Source of the DNA: Marinobacterium zhoushanense
GTDB taxonomy: Bacteria > Pseudomonadota > Gammaproteobacteria > Pseudomonadales > Balneatricaceae
Assembly (NCBI RefSeq): GCF_014641945.1
Contig: NZ_BMIJ01000002.1
Coordinates: 186,001-250,000, forward strand
Direction of reading: 5' to 3'
Length of the DNA: 64,000 nt
A program made the position numbers and the translations under genes. The notes beneath the pieces were generated by a model. That model saw only the letters and a program-made list of their open reading frames with translations, did no database searches and was not told the origin of the DNA. Shown here in pieces: positions 55,299 to 63,691 of this stretch (positions are counted from its first letter, which is position 1; the number at the start of each line of letters is the position of its first letter).

Positions 55299-56422
55299 GC
55301 GGATACCTCCACCAGTTCGGCCTCTGTGCCCGCTGTTCTCAGGGCATAACGAATCACCCGCGCCTGCAGCTCCGGCAGGACACAGGGCAGCTGGAAGGGC
55401 AGTTCAGGCAGGTGGTTGCGTTTGGTGTCGAGCAGACCAAGCGAACGCAAGGTCTGGTTTAACAGGCTGGGCTGGGCGGTACGGGTAATCTTCAACCCCA
55501 GGTGCATGAAACTGATCAGATCGGCACGCACACTAAGCCCCGCCTCGCTGAACGCCAGCATGAATCGCTCCAGCTGCCCCTTGGGCAGGGCCTCAACCAG
55601 GGTTACCGGCGTCGCCTCGAACAGTCGTGGAATGATGTGATCGGGTATGCCCGCCAGTTCGCTGAGCACGCGATGGGCGGCATCGCTCAGACCCGATCCG
55701 GGTTCGGTCAGCACCAGGTCGAAGCGCAGAAAATCCTGGTTGATCACCCGCAGGGTATTGGCGCGTTGGAAACTGGACCAGAGGCGGTCCGCCTCCGGCT
55801 TGCTCATATCGATCAGGACACAGCCCTGATCCGCGATCAGAGAATATCCCCGACGGCGCAGCTCCTGGCAGGTTCGGCGCGCCTGATCGGCGCTGTCGAC
55901 TGCCAAAAACAGATCGTAAAGTGCCGTGGCGGGGTTAGAGGCGATCAGTTCAACGCCCTCTCCCAGACGCCCGGTCAGCGCATCCAGTGTCGCCTGGGTC
56001 ACGTTGCCGATAACGATACCCGGTGGCGTGGTCAGCAGTCGGGAAGCTTCGCTCTCATCCGTACCGAGGAAGCGGGCGAGCTCCGCCACAATCCGGTCGT
56101 AGTGCTGTTCGTCAGTGATGTAAGCCGCAATGTCGAAACACTCGGCCTGCACAGCGGATGGCTGCTGACAGTGTTCGACCCGTGTGTCATAACCCAGGGT
56201 GTCCAGCAGATCCTGCATCTGCTGAGCCGTGTCAAAGGGGATGTTGTCGACCAGAATGGCCGGTGCTCGATAGAGCGCATCGAGCACCCGCTGCACTGGG
56301 ACGCCGAGTCCAAGCGCGATCGATTTAGCTGAAGCGGGCGTTGCCTGGCCGATGGAGCAGACAACCAGACGGTAATCACCGGAAAGCGGTTCTGCAGTGG
56401 CTTGCGCCAAGGGTAGCTGCAT
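55295..56422 (-). CDS. Protein with tandem L7/L12-like domains, first gene of the array operon
   Basis: A 375-residue protein. Three segments (residues ~15-63, ~110-180, ~235-305) each resemble the ribosomal L7/L12 C-terminal pattern: a strand, a helix such as A-L-G-L-G-V-P-V-Q-R-V-L-D-A-L, then a basic or acidic turn A-P-A-I-L-V-D and a second helix ending near L-G-Y-D-T-R-V-E. No signal peptide. This is a pattern reading, not a confirmed homology. It heads the operon 312 bp downstream of the response regulator's stop codon. Confidence 0.6.
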   Translation of the reverse strand: MQLPLAQATAEPLSGDYRLVVCSIGQATPASAKSIALGLGVPVQRVLDALYRAPAILVDNIPFDTAQQMQDLLDTLGYDTRVEHCQQPSAVQAECFDIAAYITDEQHYDRIVAELARFLGTDESEASRLLTTPPGIVIGNVTQATLDALTGRLGEGVELIASNPATALYDLFLAVDSADQARRTCQELRRRGYSLIADQGCVLIDMSKPEADRLWSSFQRANTLRVINQDFLRFDLVLTEPGSGLSDAAHRVLSELAGIPDHIIPRLFEATPVTLVEALPKGQLERFMLAFSEAGLSVRADLISFMHLGLKITRTAQPSLLNQTLRSLGLLDTKRNHLPELPFQLPCVLPELQARVIRYALRTAGTEAELVEVSA

Positions 56423-56734
56423 ATCCTGACACCCTGTCCCTCCCCTTGCGGAGATTCCCTAAGCGTACATTCCATGTCCGCCCCGCCCAAACAGATAACC
56501 AGACGGTGCGTGACGCCTGGCACTTCACGATAGAGCCCCGAGATAGCTGGGGGCAACAACCGCGACTACGTTAAGTGCGTGACGGGAGTTAAGCAGCTGA
56601 AATTGAGACTGTCAAACATGTGTTTGAATAAAAACACACGTACTTGAACAGAGCGGCGGGTGTTCGAAAATCAGATGAAAACACCATATTTTTTCATGAC
56701 AAATTCGGTCATCACCGACAGCCTACTACTGCCG
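56423..56734 (-). promoter_or_regulatory. Promoter region of the array operon
   Basis: 312 bp without a gene, between the response regulator and the array operon. It contains a 7-2-7 inverted repeat (TCAAACA-TG-TGTTTGA, 56612-56627) about 190 bp before the first ATG, a natural place for the response regulator to act. No terminator with a T tract is clear. Confidence 0.45.
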
Positions 56735-57436
56735 TCAGCCATCAAACCTGTACCCCACCCCATGCACCGTGACGATGATCTCCGGTGTCTGCGCATCCCG
56801 CTCCACCGCCTTGCGCAGCTTGGAGATATGCTGATCCAGGGTGCGGCTGCTGGGCAGGTAACTGCGCCCCCAGCACTCGTCGAACAGCTGGTCCCGGCTC
56901 AGCACCTTGCCGCGGTGGCGGTGCAGCGTCTGCAGGATGCGCAGGTCGCGAAGGCTCAGGTCGATCTTCCGGCCGTCGCGCTCGGCGCGCAGCTGGGCGG
57001 GGTATACCTGCAGGTCGGCCATCTGGAAGCTTTGCTGCTCCGGATCGGACTGGCTGCGCGCCAGGCAGCGGCGGGTGACGGCGTGGATGCGCGCGATCAC
57101 TTCGCGGCTGCCGAAGGGTTTCTTGATGTAGTCGTCGGCACCGAGCTCCAGCCCCAGCACCTGGTCGATCTCTTCCGATTTGGCGGTGATGAAGATCACC
57201 GGCAGTTGCTGGTCCTGCTGGCGGATGCGGCGGCAGAGGCTGTAACCGTCTAGCTTGGGCATCATGATATCGAGCAGCACCAGCGCCGGGCCCTGCTGAC
57301 TCGCGATCTGCTCGCAGTAGAGGGTCCAGGCCTGTTCGCCGTCGGCCGCTTCAAGGCAGTCGTAGCCCTCCGCTTCCAGCAGGTCGCGCAGGCCAAGGCG
57401 GATATTGAGATCGTCTTCGGCGATCAGCACTTTCAT
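56735..57436 (-). CDS. OmpR/PhoB-type response regulator
   Basis: A 233-residue regulator. A receiver domain has acidic E-D-D at 7-9, phospho-acceptor Asp56 in L-L-D-I-M-M-P and Lys105-like K in F-I-T-A-K. A C-terminal winged HTH holds R-D-L-R-I-L-Q and the end G-V-G-Y-R-F. It overlaps the histidine kinase by 4 bp (ATGA). It lies immediately upstream of the array operon on the same strand. Confidence 0.93.
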   Translation of the reverse strand: MKVLIAEDDLNIRLGLRDLLEAEGYDCLEAADGEQAWTLYCEQIASQQGPALVLLDIMMPKLDGYSLCRRIRQQDQQLPVIFITAKSEEIDQVLGLELGADDYIKKPFGSREVIARIHAVTRRCLARSQSDPEQQSFQMADLQVYPAQLRAERDGRKIDLSLRDLRILQTLHRHRGKVLSRDQLFDECWGRSYLPSSRTLDQHISKLRKAVERDAQTPEIIVTVHGVGYRFDG

Positions 57437-59220
57437 CTATTGGTCTCCAAGCGGATCTGGAAACAGGCGCCGCTGTCGCTGGCCTCCAGAGTCAGGTCGC
57501 CACCGTGGGCGCGGGCCAGATCCCGCGCCAGGCCCAGGCCGATACCGGTGCCGGATACACCGTCGGTGAGCCGGCTGCTGCTGCGGTAGAAGGGTTCAAA
57601 GATGCGCTGTCTATCGGCCGGGTCGATACCGGGGCCGCTGTCCCGCACCTCAACACAGAGTGCGGTGCTATCGAGCCAGGAGCGCAGCCTGAGTTCACCA
57701 CTGTCAGGGGCGTACTTCTCACAGTTGCTGAGCAGGTTGTTGAGGATCTGCTCCAGCGCCGCGGGGTCGTAGGTCAACGGTTGTTCGATACCGGGCGCGA
57801 ACCGTGGTTCGATGCCGCGCTGACGCAGCAGCGGTGCGAAGGTGTGCAGGATACGTTCGATCTGCTCGTCCGGGTTGGCTGTTTCCGGCGCCAGCTTCAG
57901 CTGCTTGCGCTGCAAGCGGGAGAAGCTGAGCACATTCTCGATCAGCCGCGACAGGCGCTGGCTCTCATCGGTGATGACGCCGAGGTAGCGGTTGACGGTG
58001 GGATCCGCTGTTTCTTCAGATCCGTCGTCCAGGCGCTGCTGCAGCATCTCGGCATAGAGGCGCACGTTGGTCAGCGGTGTTTTCAGCTCGTGCGACACCT
58101 GATTGACGAAGTTGACCCGCTGCCGCGCCAGCGTCAGTTCTCGCCGATGTTCGCGGTAGAGCAGATAGCCGAGTCCGGCGAGCCCGGCACCGAGCAACAG
58201 CAGCGGTGCCACCAGCGTCAGCCAGAGCGGAGCGGCGGCCCGCTGCAGCGCCGGGGCATGATACTCCAGCCGCCAGCTGCCCAGCGGATGGCTCAGCCCC
58301 AGACTGCGCAACGCCTGACCGTTGGCCTGGTAGTCGCCCCAGCTGTAGAGCGCTGTGCCCTGGCTGTCGAGCAGACGGATCTGCGCCTCGCCCAGTGCCT
58401 GACTGCCCTGCCCCGCATCCGGCAGGCGGTTGATCAGGTCCGACAGCAACCGGGCGTCGTTGAGTACGAAACCCAGGGTGCGTCCCTCGGGATCGCGCCA
58501 CCAGTAGATATGCATCAGCCGGGCATCGGCATACCAGGCGATCCAACCGGACGCGGTGGTGTCGGTCTCTGTGCGTTTAGCTTCCGTTTTGACGCTGGAA
58601 CGTTGAGTCTGGTCGGACAGCTCGGCCGCAGGTTCGGCCATCTGCGCCGAGGCTAAAGGCGCCTCGGCGATATCTGCCGACAGCTCACTCGATAACTCAG
58701 CCGGCGCACGCTGCGCCAGCTGGCCGCTGGCGAAGTAGTCGCTGGCCTTGGCGGCAACCGGTGCCTGCGCTTGTACGGCGGGCGCCGACGGATCCGATGC
58801 GGTGGGATGGAACAGGCCGGGGGACTGCCAGAGCGGTTGCAGCCGATCCACCAGGCGCTGCTCCTCCAGGCTCAGCGGCTGGTCGCGGGGCGGGAACTGG
58901 CGCTGGTCGTCGGCATCGAGCACAAACAGCTGCTGCACCTGCGCCGAGTCCTTGATGAAACTGCGCAGACGGTCGCTGGGGTAGTCCGGGTCGGCCAGGC
59001 GATAGAGGCCACCGGCCTGGCGTTGCAGCAGGCGCTCCAGCTGCTGGAAGTGGGTCTGCAACTCGCTGTCCAGCGATTCCAGCTGCTGTTCGATCAGCTT
59101 CTGTAGCTGCAGCCCCACCAGTTGCTGTTCATTCTGCTGCAGGCGAAAACCGAGCCAGCCGAGCAGCAGCAGCGGCAGCAGTACCAGCAGGATCAACAGC
59201 AGCGCGGCGCGGTATTTCAT
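57433..59220 (-). CDS. Membrane sensor histidine kinase
   Basis: A 595-residue kinase. A membrane helix (residues ~5-25) is followed by a ~300-residue extracytoplasmic sensor with an Ala/Ser-rich stretch (~145-200), a second helix (~345-365), then HisKA with the phospho-His in V-S-H-E-L-K-T-P-L-T near residue 382. N, G1 and G2 boxes (N-L-L-S-N-C-E-K-Y, D-S-G-P-G-I, G-I-G-L-G-L-A) follow. It partners the response regulator downstream. Confidence 0.93.
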   Translation of the reverse strand: MKYRAALLLILLVLLPLLLLGWLGFRLQQNEQQLVGLQLQKLIEQQLESLDSELQTHFQQLERLLQRQAGGLYRLADPDYPSDRLRSFIKDSAQVQQLFVLDADDQRQFPPRDQPLSLEEQRLVDRLQPLWQSPGLFHPTASDPSAPAVQAQAPVAAKASDYFASGQLAQRAPAELSSELSADIAEAPLASAQMAEPAAELSDQTQRSSVKTEAKRTETDTTASGWIAWYADARLMHIYWWRDPEGRTLGFVLNDARLLSDLINRLPDAGQGSQALGEAQIRLLDSQGTALYSWGDYQANGQALRSLGLSHPLGSWRLEYHAPALQRAAAPLWLTLVAPLLLLGAGLAGLGYLLYREHRRELTLARQRVNFVNQVSHELKTPLTNVRLYAEMLQQRLDDGSEETADPTVNRYLGVITDESQRLSRLIENVLSFSRLQRKQLKLAPETANPDEQIERILHTFAPLLRQRGIEPRFAPGIEQPLTYDPAALEQILNNLLSNCEKYAPDSGELRLRSWLDSTALCVEVRDSGPGIDPADRQRIFEPFYRSSSRLTDGVSGTGIGLGLARDLARAHGGDLTLEASDSGACFQIRLETNR

Positions 59221-59288
59221 CTATCTCCCTTAGGCAGAAAATTCCGGTGTGAATAGCTACTCACACCGGATTCATCTCGCGCAGTCAT

Positions 59289-60638
59289 TTAATAGGTCTG
59301 CTGAGTGGCGCGTTTATATTGCTTCTCGCGCAGCTCCTTACGCTGGCGATTCCAGTCATCCTCGGAGGATAGCTTATCGGCATCCTGCAGCGCCTCCTCT
59401 TCCTGGGCTTTCAGCTCCGGCGAGGCCAGCGCTTCCGCCTGGGCACCGAGGTACTCGGCGCTTTTCTGCAGTAGACTCCTGGCCCCCTGCACATCGCCCT
59501 GGTCGCGCAGCTCCACCGCCTCACGACTCAGTTCGTTGGCGACCTGCTCCACCGCCGATTCCAGTGCCGGTTTGTCCACCGCCTGCTGTACCTCCTGCTC
59601 TGAGGCACTGAACTGAGCACGGACCCGGCCGTCGAGACGGGCGGCCTGACGGGTGGCCAGGTTGGCGTAATCCACCTGCACGCTGGCCAGCTCCAGTTCG
59701 CTGCCGGCCTCCTGCGCAGGCACCTCCACCTCCAGCACCAGGTACTTCTCCTGCTCGCTGTAGAGCTGGTTCAGGCGGGTGCGCACCCGGTCACCGTACA
59801 CGTCGCTGTCGCGCCCGAGCAGACGCAGCGGACGCACACCATTGAGGCAGCGGATCTCGATGATCAGGTCCTGCGCCACCACCGACATCACGTCGCCGAA
59901 CTCGTACTGGAAGATCCGCGCCAGATCGGCGGCGTTCTCGACGAAGGCGTGGTTGCCATCGCTCATCCCGGCAAGCTGTGTCATCAGGTCCTCATTGTAC
60001 CCAAGCCCCAGGCCGATGGTGGTGACACTGATCCCCTCCTTGGCCAGCGACTGCCCCAGCCGCCCCAGTGCCGAGGGTGTCTGCGGCCCCACGTTGGCCA
60101 GGCCGTCGGAGAGCAGGATGACACGGTTGACCCGGTTGCGGTCGATAAACTTGCGCAGCTCCGCCGCCCCCTTGCTGACCCCGGCGAACAGCGCGGTATT
60201 GCCGCCGGCGCGGATCGTGCGGATCGCCTGGTAGATCGGCTGGCGGTCGGTCAAGCGCGTGGCCGGCACCACCACCTCGACCTGGGAATCATACGCCACC
60301 ACCGAGACGATATCGCGCTCATCGAGGCGACCCAGCGCCATGATCGCTGCTTCGCGGGCGTGCTGGATCTTGTCGCCGCCCATGGAACCGGAGCGGTCCA
60401 GCACGATCGCCACGTTGGCCGGTGTGCGTGTGGCGCGGCCGGGCAGCTCGAAGCCATCCAGCGAGATCTTGATATACGCTTTCTGCGCCGCACCTGCCGC
60501 CATCACCGGTGTGGCGAGGCTCAAATCAAGCGTCACCTCCTGTTTGTGCTGCGTCTGTGCCCGCGCCGATAGCGATACGCAGGTTAACAGCAGCAGTAAC
60601 GCCGTGATCCAACGGTGGCGAGGAAAGTATCTGTTCAT
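59289..60638 (-). CDS. Exported von Willebrand factor A domain protein
   Basis: About 449 residues from the ATG at 60638 (AAGGAG upstream). A signal peptide (residues ~1-28, ending A-R-A) is followed by a VWA domain with an intact MIDAS motif D-R-S-G-S-M near residue 80 and a later D-G-L-A-N-V-G. The C-terminal ~130 residues are helical and charged. VWA proteins bind metal and protein ligands outside the cell membrane. It is 68 bp from the kinase and likely co-transcribed. Confidence 0.88.
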   Translation of the reverse strand: MNRYFPRHRWITALLLLLTCVSLSARAQTQHKQEVTLDLSLATPVMAAGAAQKAYIKISLDGFELPGRATRTPANVAIVLDRSGSMGGDKIQHAREAAIMALGRLDERDIVSVVAYDSQVEVVVPATRLTDRQPIYQAIRTIRAGGNTALFAGVSKGAAELRKFIDRNRVNRVILLSDGLANVGPQTPSALGRLGQSLAKEGISVTTIGLGLGYNEDLMTQLAGMSDGNHAFVENAADLARIFQYEFGDVMSVVAQDLIIEIRCLNGVRPLRLLGRDSDVYGDRVRTRLNQLYSEQEKYLVLEVEVPAQEAGSELELASVQVDYANLATRQAARLDGRVRAQFSASEQEVQQAVDKPALESAVEQVANELSREAVELRDQGDVQGARSLLQKSAEYLGAQAEALASPELKAQEEEALQDADKLSSEDDWNRQRKELREKQYKRATQQTY

Positions 60639-61085
60639 GGCCCAACTCCTTGTGCAGTGGATAGTAAGCAATCAGCTTCTGAGCTGCACTCTAGGTGGAG
60701 TGGAACGGGCAAAGGTCAGATTGATGTATGGGGTTTGTAAAAGCTTTGTAAAAACGTGGCGGACCTGATGCGGAGAGGAATAACGGGATACGCAAACTTA
60801 AACCCATAGTGTAATTAAATCGCGTTTTTTAACTGAAAGTTCTGCATGTTTAGAGGCAAAGAGTGCACCCCCTGGCAGACATTAACTTAGTGAGTTCTGC
60901 CGTTGTTTCAAAAACCTTACACTTTTTACACCTATTGGCTTGAGTGTAAATCATAGGGTGCAATTTCCGGCAATCGCGCCTCGTCAAGTTAACAACCTCC
61001 GTCGTCTATAACTTAGGTCGTATCAGTTGCGATACAGGGCACGACCCCTAGGGTCCTGTGTGTTTAAAATAACAAGGAGGCCGAA
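60639..61085 (+). promoter_or_regulatory. Divergent intergenic region
   Basis: 447 bp between the VWA gene (minus) and a secreted protein gene (plus). It has two direct TTACAC elements (60917-60922 and 60926-60931) and an inverted GTGTAA (60944-60949), plus a short hairpin GTATC/GATAC (61020-61035). A perfect AAGGAGG precedes the ATG at 61086. No further gene is seen. Confidence 0.45.
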
Positions 61086-61922
61086 ATGAACGTGCTTCTA
61101 AAAACCTCGTTAATCGCTTCACTTTTTTCCCTGGTATTCGCCCCACTCGCCATCGCCGGCAATGGCGCGCCCAGCGGGGCCCACTACACGGTGAACTTTA
61201 TCGGTCACCCGAACCTCGCAGAGTGTGACGGCGATCCGGAATATTGTGAATCGATACTGGGCGGCAATGCCGCTTACAGCGGAGGTTCAGCACTGTTTGT
61301 ACCGCTGGTTACCAGTAAATCGCCAGGCAATGGCAAGTCCGGCAAGACAACTCTGTGTACCGATCCCGACGATGGTCTGCAGACAGAGTTTATTGATGAG
61401 GAGGGACCCACTTTCCAGACAGAGGAGCCCGACGGCAAGACCAGGATCTATTTCGAACCGACGACAGATGGCTCGTTTGAAATTGTGGATAGAATCGCCG
61501 ACAAGGATGGCGCCACAATTCAGGTACCGGTAACAGACGATGCTAATCGCTATATCATGCTGGATCTGTTCATCCGCGTCCTGGGTAAACCGGGCACCTG
61601 CGCCGAAATCACCGGGTATGCAGAAGAAACCGTGGATACGACCCAACTCTGGTGGTATTCCGGCTCCATTCTGCTCGACCGCGAATCGGGCCGCAGCACC
61701 TTCGAAAAGGCGACCGATATCTTCAGTGTGGCCTATTGCGAAGTCGAGTGGGTGGATACCGATGGTGACCTGGCTGGTGATACCTGGCAGTGTGTCGATG
61801 GATCCGAAACCGAGCTGTCGGTGTTCAACGATATCTTCGATCAGTATTTCTGGGAGTTCCTCAACAACGGCACCCGCCTGATCCAGGCACGTTTCTACCC
61901 GCGTAGCGATTACCCGGGATAA
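61086..61922 (+). CDS. Secreted acidic hypothetical protein
   Basis: A 278-residue protein with a signal peptide (residues 1-24, ending A-I-A-G). The mature part is acidic and contains six Cys residues, including C-D-G-D-P-E-Y-C-E, likely forming disulfides. W-V-D-T-D-G-D-L-A-G-D-T-W near residue 220 looks like a calcium-binding loop. I do not recognise the family. It is transcribed alone, with a UUCG-loop terminator after it. Confidence 0.65.
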   Translation: MNVLLKTSLIASLFSLVFAPLAIAGNGAPSGAHYTVNFIGHPNLAECDGDPEYCESILGGNAAYSGGSALFVPLVTSKSPGNGKSGKTTLCTDPDDGLQTEFIDEEGPTFQTEEPDGKTRIYFEPTTDGSFEIVDRIADKDGATIQVPVTDDANRYIMLDLFIRVLGKPGTCAEITGYAEETVDTTQLWWYSGSILLDRESGRSTFEKATDIFSVAYCEVEWVDTDGDLAGDTWQCVDGSETELSVFNDIFDQYFWEFLNNGTRLIQARFYPRSDYPG

Positions 61923-61946
61923 TTACCCTGCCTTAACCCTTAAGCT

Positions 61947-61978
61947 GACGGCCCTCTTCGGAGGGTCGTCCAGTTTTA
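61947..61978 (+). terminator. Rho-independent terminator with UUCG tetraloop
   Basis: GACGGCCCTC and GAGGGTCGTC form a 10-pair stem (one G-U) with a TTCG loop, then CAGTTTT. It ends the secreted protein gene. Confidence 0.85.
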
Positions 61979-62184
61979 ACCACCTCCCAAACAGCTACTG
62001 CAGACGGCTAACCTAATCCGCCACTGAACCGGCTATTCGCTAATGTGCTGCCAGCGACAGGACAACCTCTCCATTCAGCGATAGGATTAGCTGATCGAGT
62101 TCACACAAGATTTTCATCTCAGCGTTTCAGAGTCGGCGCCATTATCGGCTCTGGCATTATCTCTTCAGGTAACAGGATCACCTC

Positions 62185-63678
62185 ATGAGCGCCTACCAAT
62201 TACTGGTTAACCAATTTGCCCGCCTCGACAAGCTTGCCCACGCCAGCACCTTCCTCGGTTGGGACCAGCAGGTGATGATGCCGCCGGGTGGCGCCGAGGC
62301 CCGCGCCCAGGCACTGGCGGAGCTGCACCAGATCCGCCATGAGCTGCTCACCGCCGAGCAGCTGGGCGACTGGTTCGAGAATGCCCTGCAGGAGGGCGAA
62401 ACAGCCGATCAGCAGGCCAACCTGCGCGAGATGCACCGAATATGGCAGCAGGCGACCTGTCTGCCCGCCGACCTGGTGCAGGCGCAGTCGCTGGCCGCCT
62501 CACGCTGCGAGCACGCCTGGCGCGCGCAGCGCGGCGAAAACGACTGGCAGGGGTTCCTCGGCAACTTCAAGGAGCTGGTGCGGCTGAGCCGGGAGGAGGC
62601 CCAGGCGCGTCAGGCGGCAGAAGCGGACAGGTTCGCCACGCCCTATGACGCCCTGCTCGATCTCTACTCCAGCGGTGACAGCAGCGCCTCGATCGGCCTG
62701 GTCTTCGACGGACTGAAAGCCCAGTTGCCGGCATTGATCGACGAGGTGATCGAGCGCCAGCGCCGGGCGCCGCATATCGACCTGAGCGGCCACTACGATA
62801 TTGGCGTGCAGGAGCAGCTGAGCCGCCGGGTGATGGAGGCGCTGGGCTTCGATTTTGGCCGTGGCCGGCTGGATATCAGCAGCCACCCGTTCAGCACCGG
62901 GGTGCGCGGCGACCACCGCATCACCACCCGCTACAAGGAGCACGATTTTATTGAGGCGCTGATGGGTACGGTGCATGAAACCGGTCATGCCAGTTATGAA
63001 GCGGGTCTGCCCGAGGCCTGGAGCGGCCAACCGGTGGGCGATGCGCGCAGCATGAGTATCCATGAGAGCCAGAGCCTGCTGTTCGAGAAGCAACTGCTGC
63101 TGTCCAAGCCGTTCGTGAAGTTCCTGACGCCGCTGATCCACCAGCATTTCCCGTCATTGAAGGATGTGGATAGCGACCAGTTCTGGCAGGCGATGGCCCG
63201 GGTCAATCGCGGCTTTATCCGGGTGGAGGCGGACGAGGTCACCTACCCGATGCATATCGTGCTGCGCTACGAGATCGAATCCGCGCTGATCAACGGCGAG
63301 ATGGAAGCAGAGGATATCCCCGACGCCTGGGCCGAGAAGATGAAGGCCTACCTGGGATTGAATACCAACGGCAACTACAAGGACGGCTGCCTGCAGGATA
63401 TCCACTGGCCCTCGGGTGCGTTCGGCTACTTCCCCTCCTACACCCTGGGGGCACTGAATGCGGCCCAGCTGTTTGCCGCCCTGCGCCGGGATATCCCCGC
63501 ACTGGACGGACTGCTGAGAGAGGGTAATGTAACGCCGTTGCGGCAGTGGCTGGGCGAGAAGATCTGGAGCAAGGGCTCGTTCCTGAGCTCACAGGAGCTG
63601 ATCAGCCAGGCCACCGGCGAGCCGACCAATCCGGAGCACTTTATCCGCCATATCCGCAGCCGCTACCTGGAGCAGTAG
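62185..63678 (+). CDS. M32 family metallocarboxypeptidase (carboxypeptidase Taq)
   Basis: A 497-residue cytosolic enzyme of usual M32 length. The zinc motif is H-E-T-G-H (264-268) followed by a Glu in the downstream segment S-I-H-E-S-Q-S. H-P-F-S-T-G near residue 234 and the C-terminal I-H-W-P-S-G-A-F-G-Y-F-P-S-Y are also typical. It removes C-terminal amino acids from peptides. It is convergent with the partial gene at the edge. Confidence 0.95.
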   Translation: MSAYQLLVNQFARLDKLAHASTFLGWDQQVMMPPGGAEARAQALAELHQIRHELLTAEQLGDWFENALQEGETADQQANLREMHRIWQQATCLPADLVQAQSLAASRCEHAWRAQRGENDWQGFLGNFKELVRLSREEAQARQAAEADRFATPYDALLDLYSSGDSSASIGLVFDGLKAQLPALIDEVIERQRRAPHIDLSGHYDIGVQEQLSRRVMEALGFDFGRGRLDISSHPFSTGVRGDHRITTRYKEHDFIEALMGTVHETGHASYEAGLPEAWSGQPVGDARSMSIHESQSLLFEKQLLLSKPFVKFLTPLIHQHFPSLKDVDSDQFWQAMARVNRGFIRVEADEVTYPMHIVLRYEIESALINGEMEAEDIPDAWAEKMKAYLGLNTNGNYKDGCLQDIHWPSGAFGYFPSYTLGALNAAQLFAALRRDIPALDGLLREGNVTPLRQWLGEKIWSKGSFLSSQELISQATGEPTNPEHFIRHIRSRYLEQ

Positions 63679-63691
63679 CGGGTATCGCGGT

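Noticed and set aside
47425..56422. Array operon as a contractile injection or phage tail system
   Set aside because: No sheath, tube, baseplate or tail-fibre protein is recognisable in or around the operon; the repeated proteins do not resemble tube proteins.
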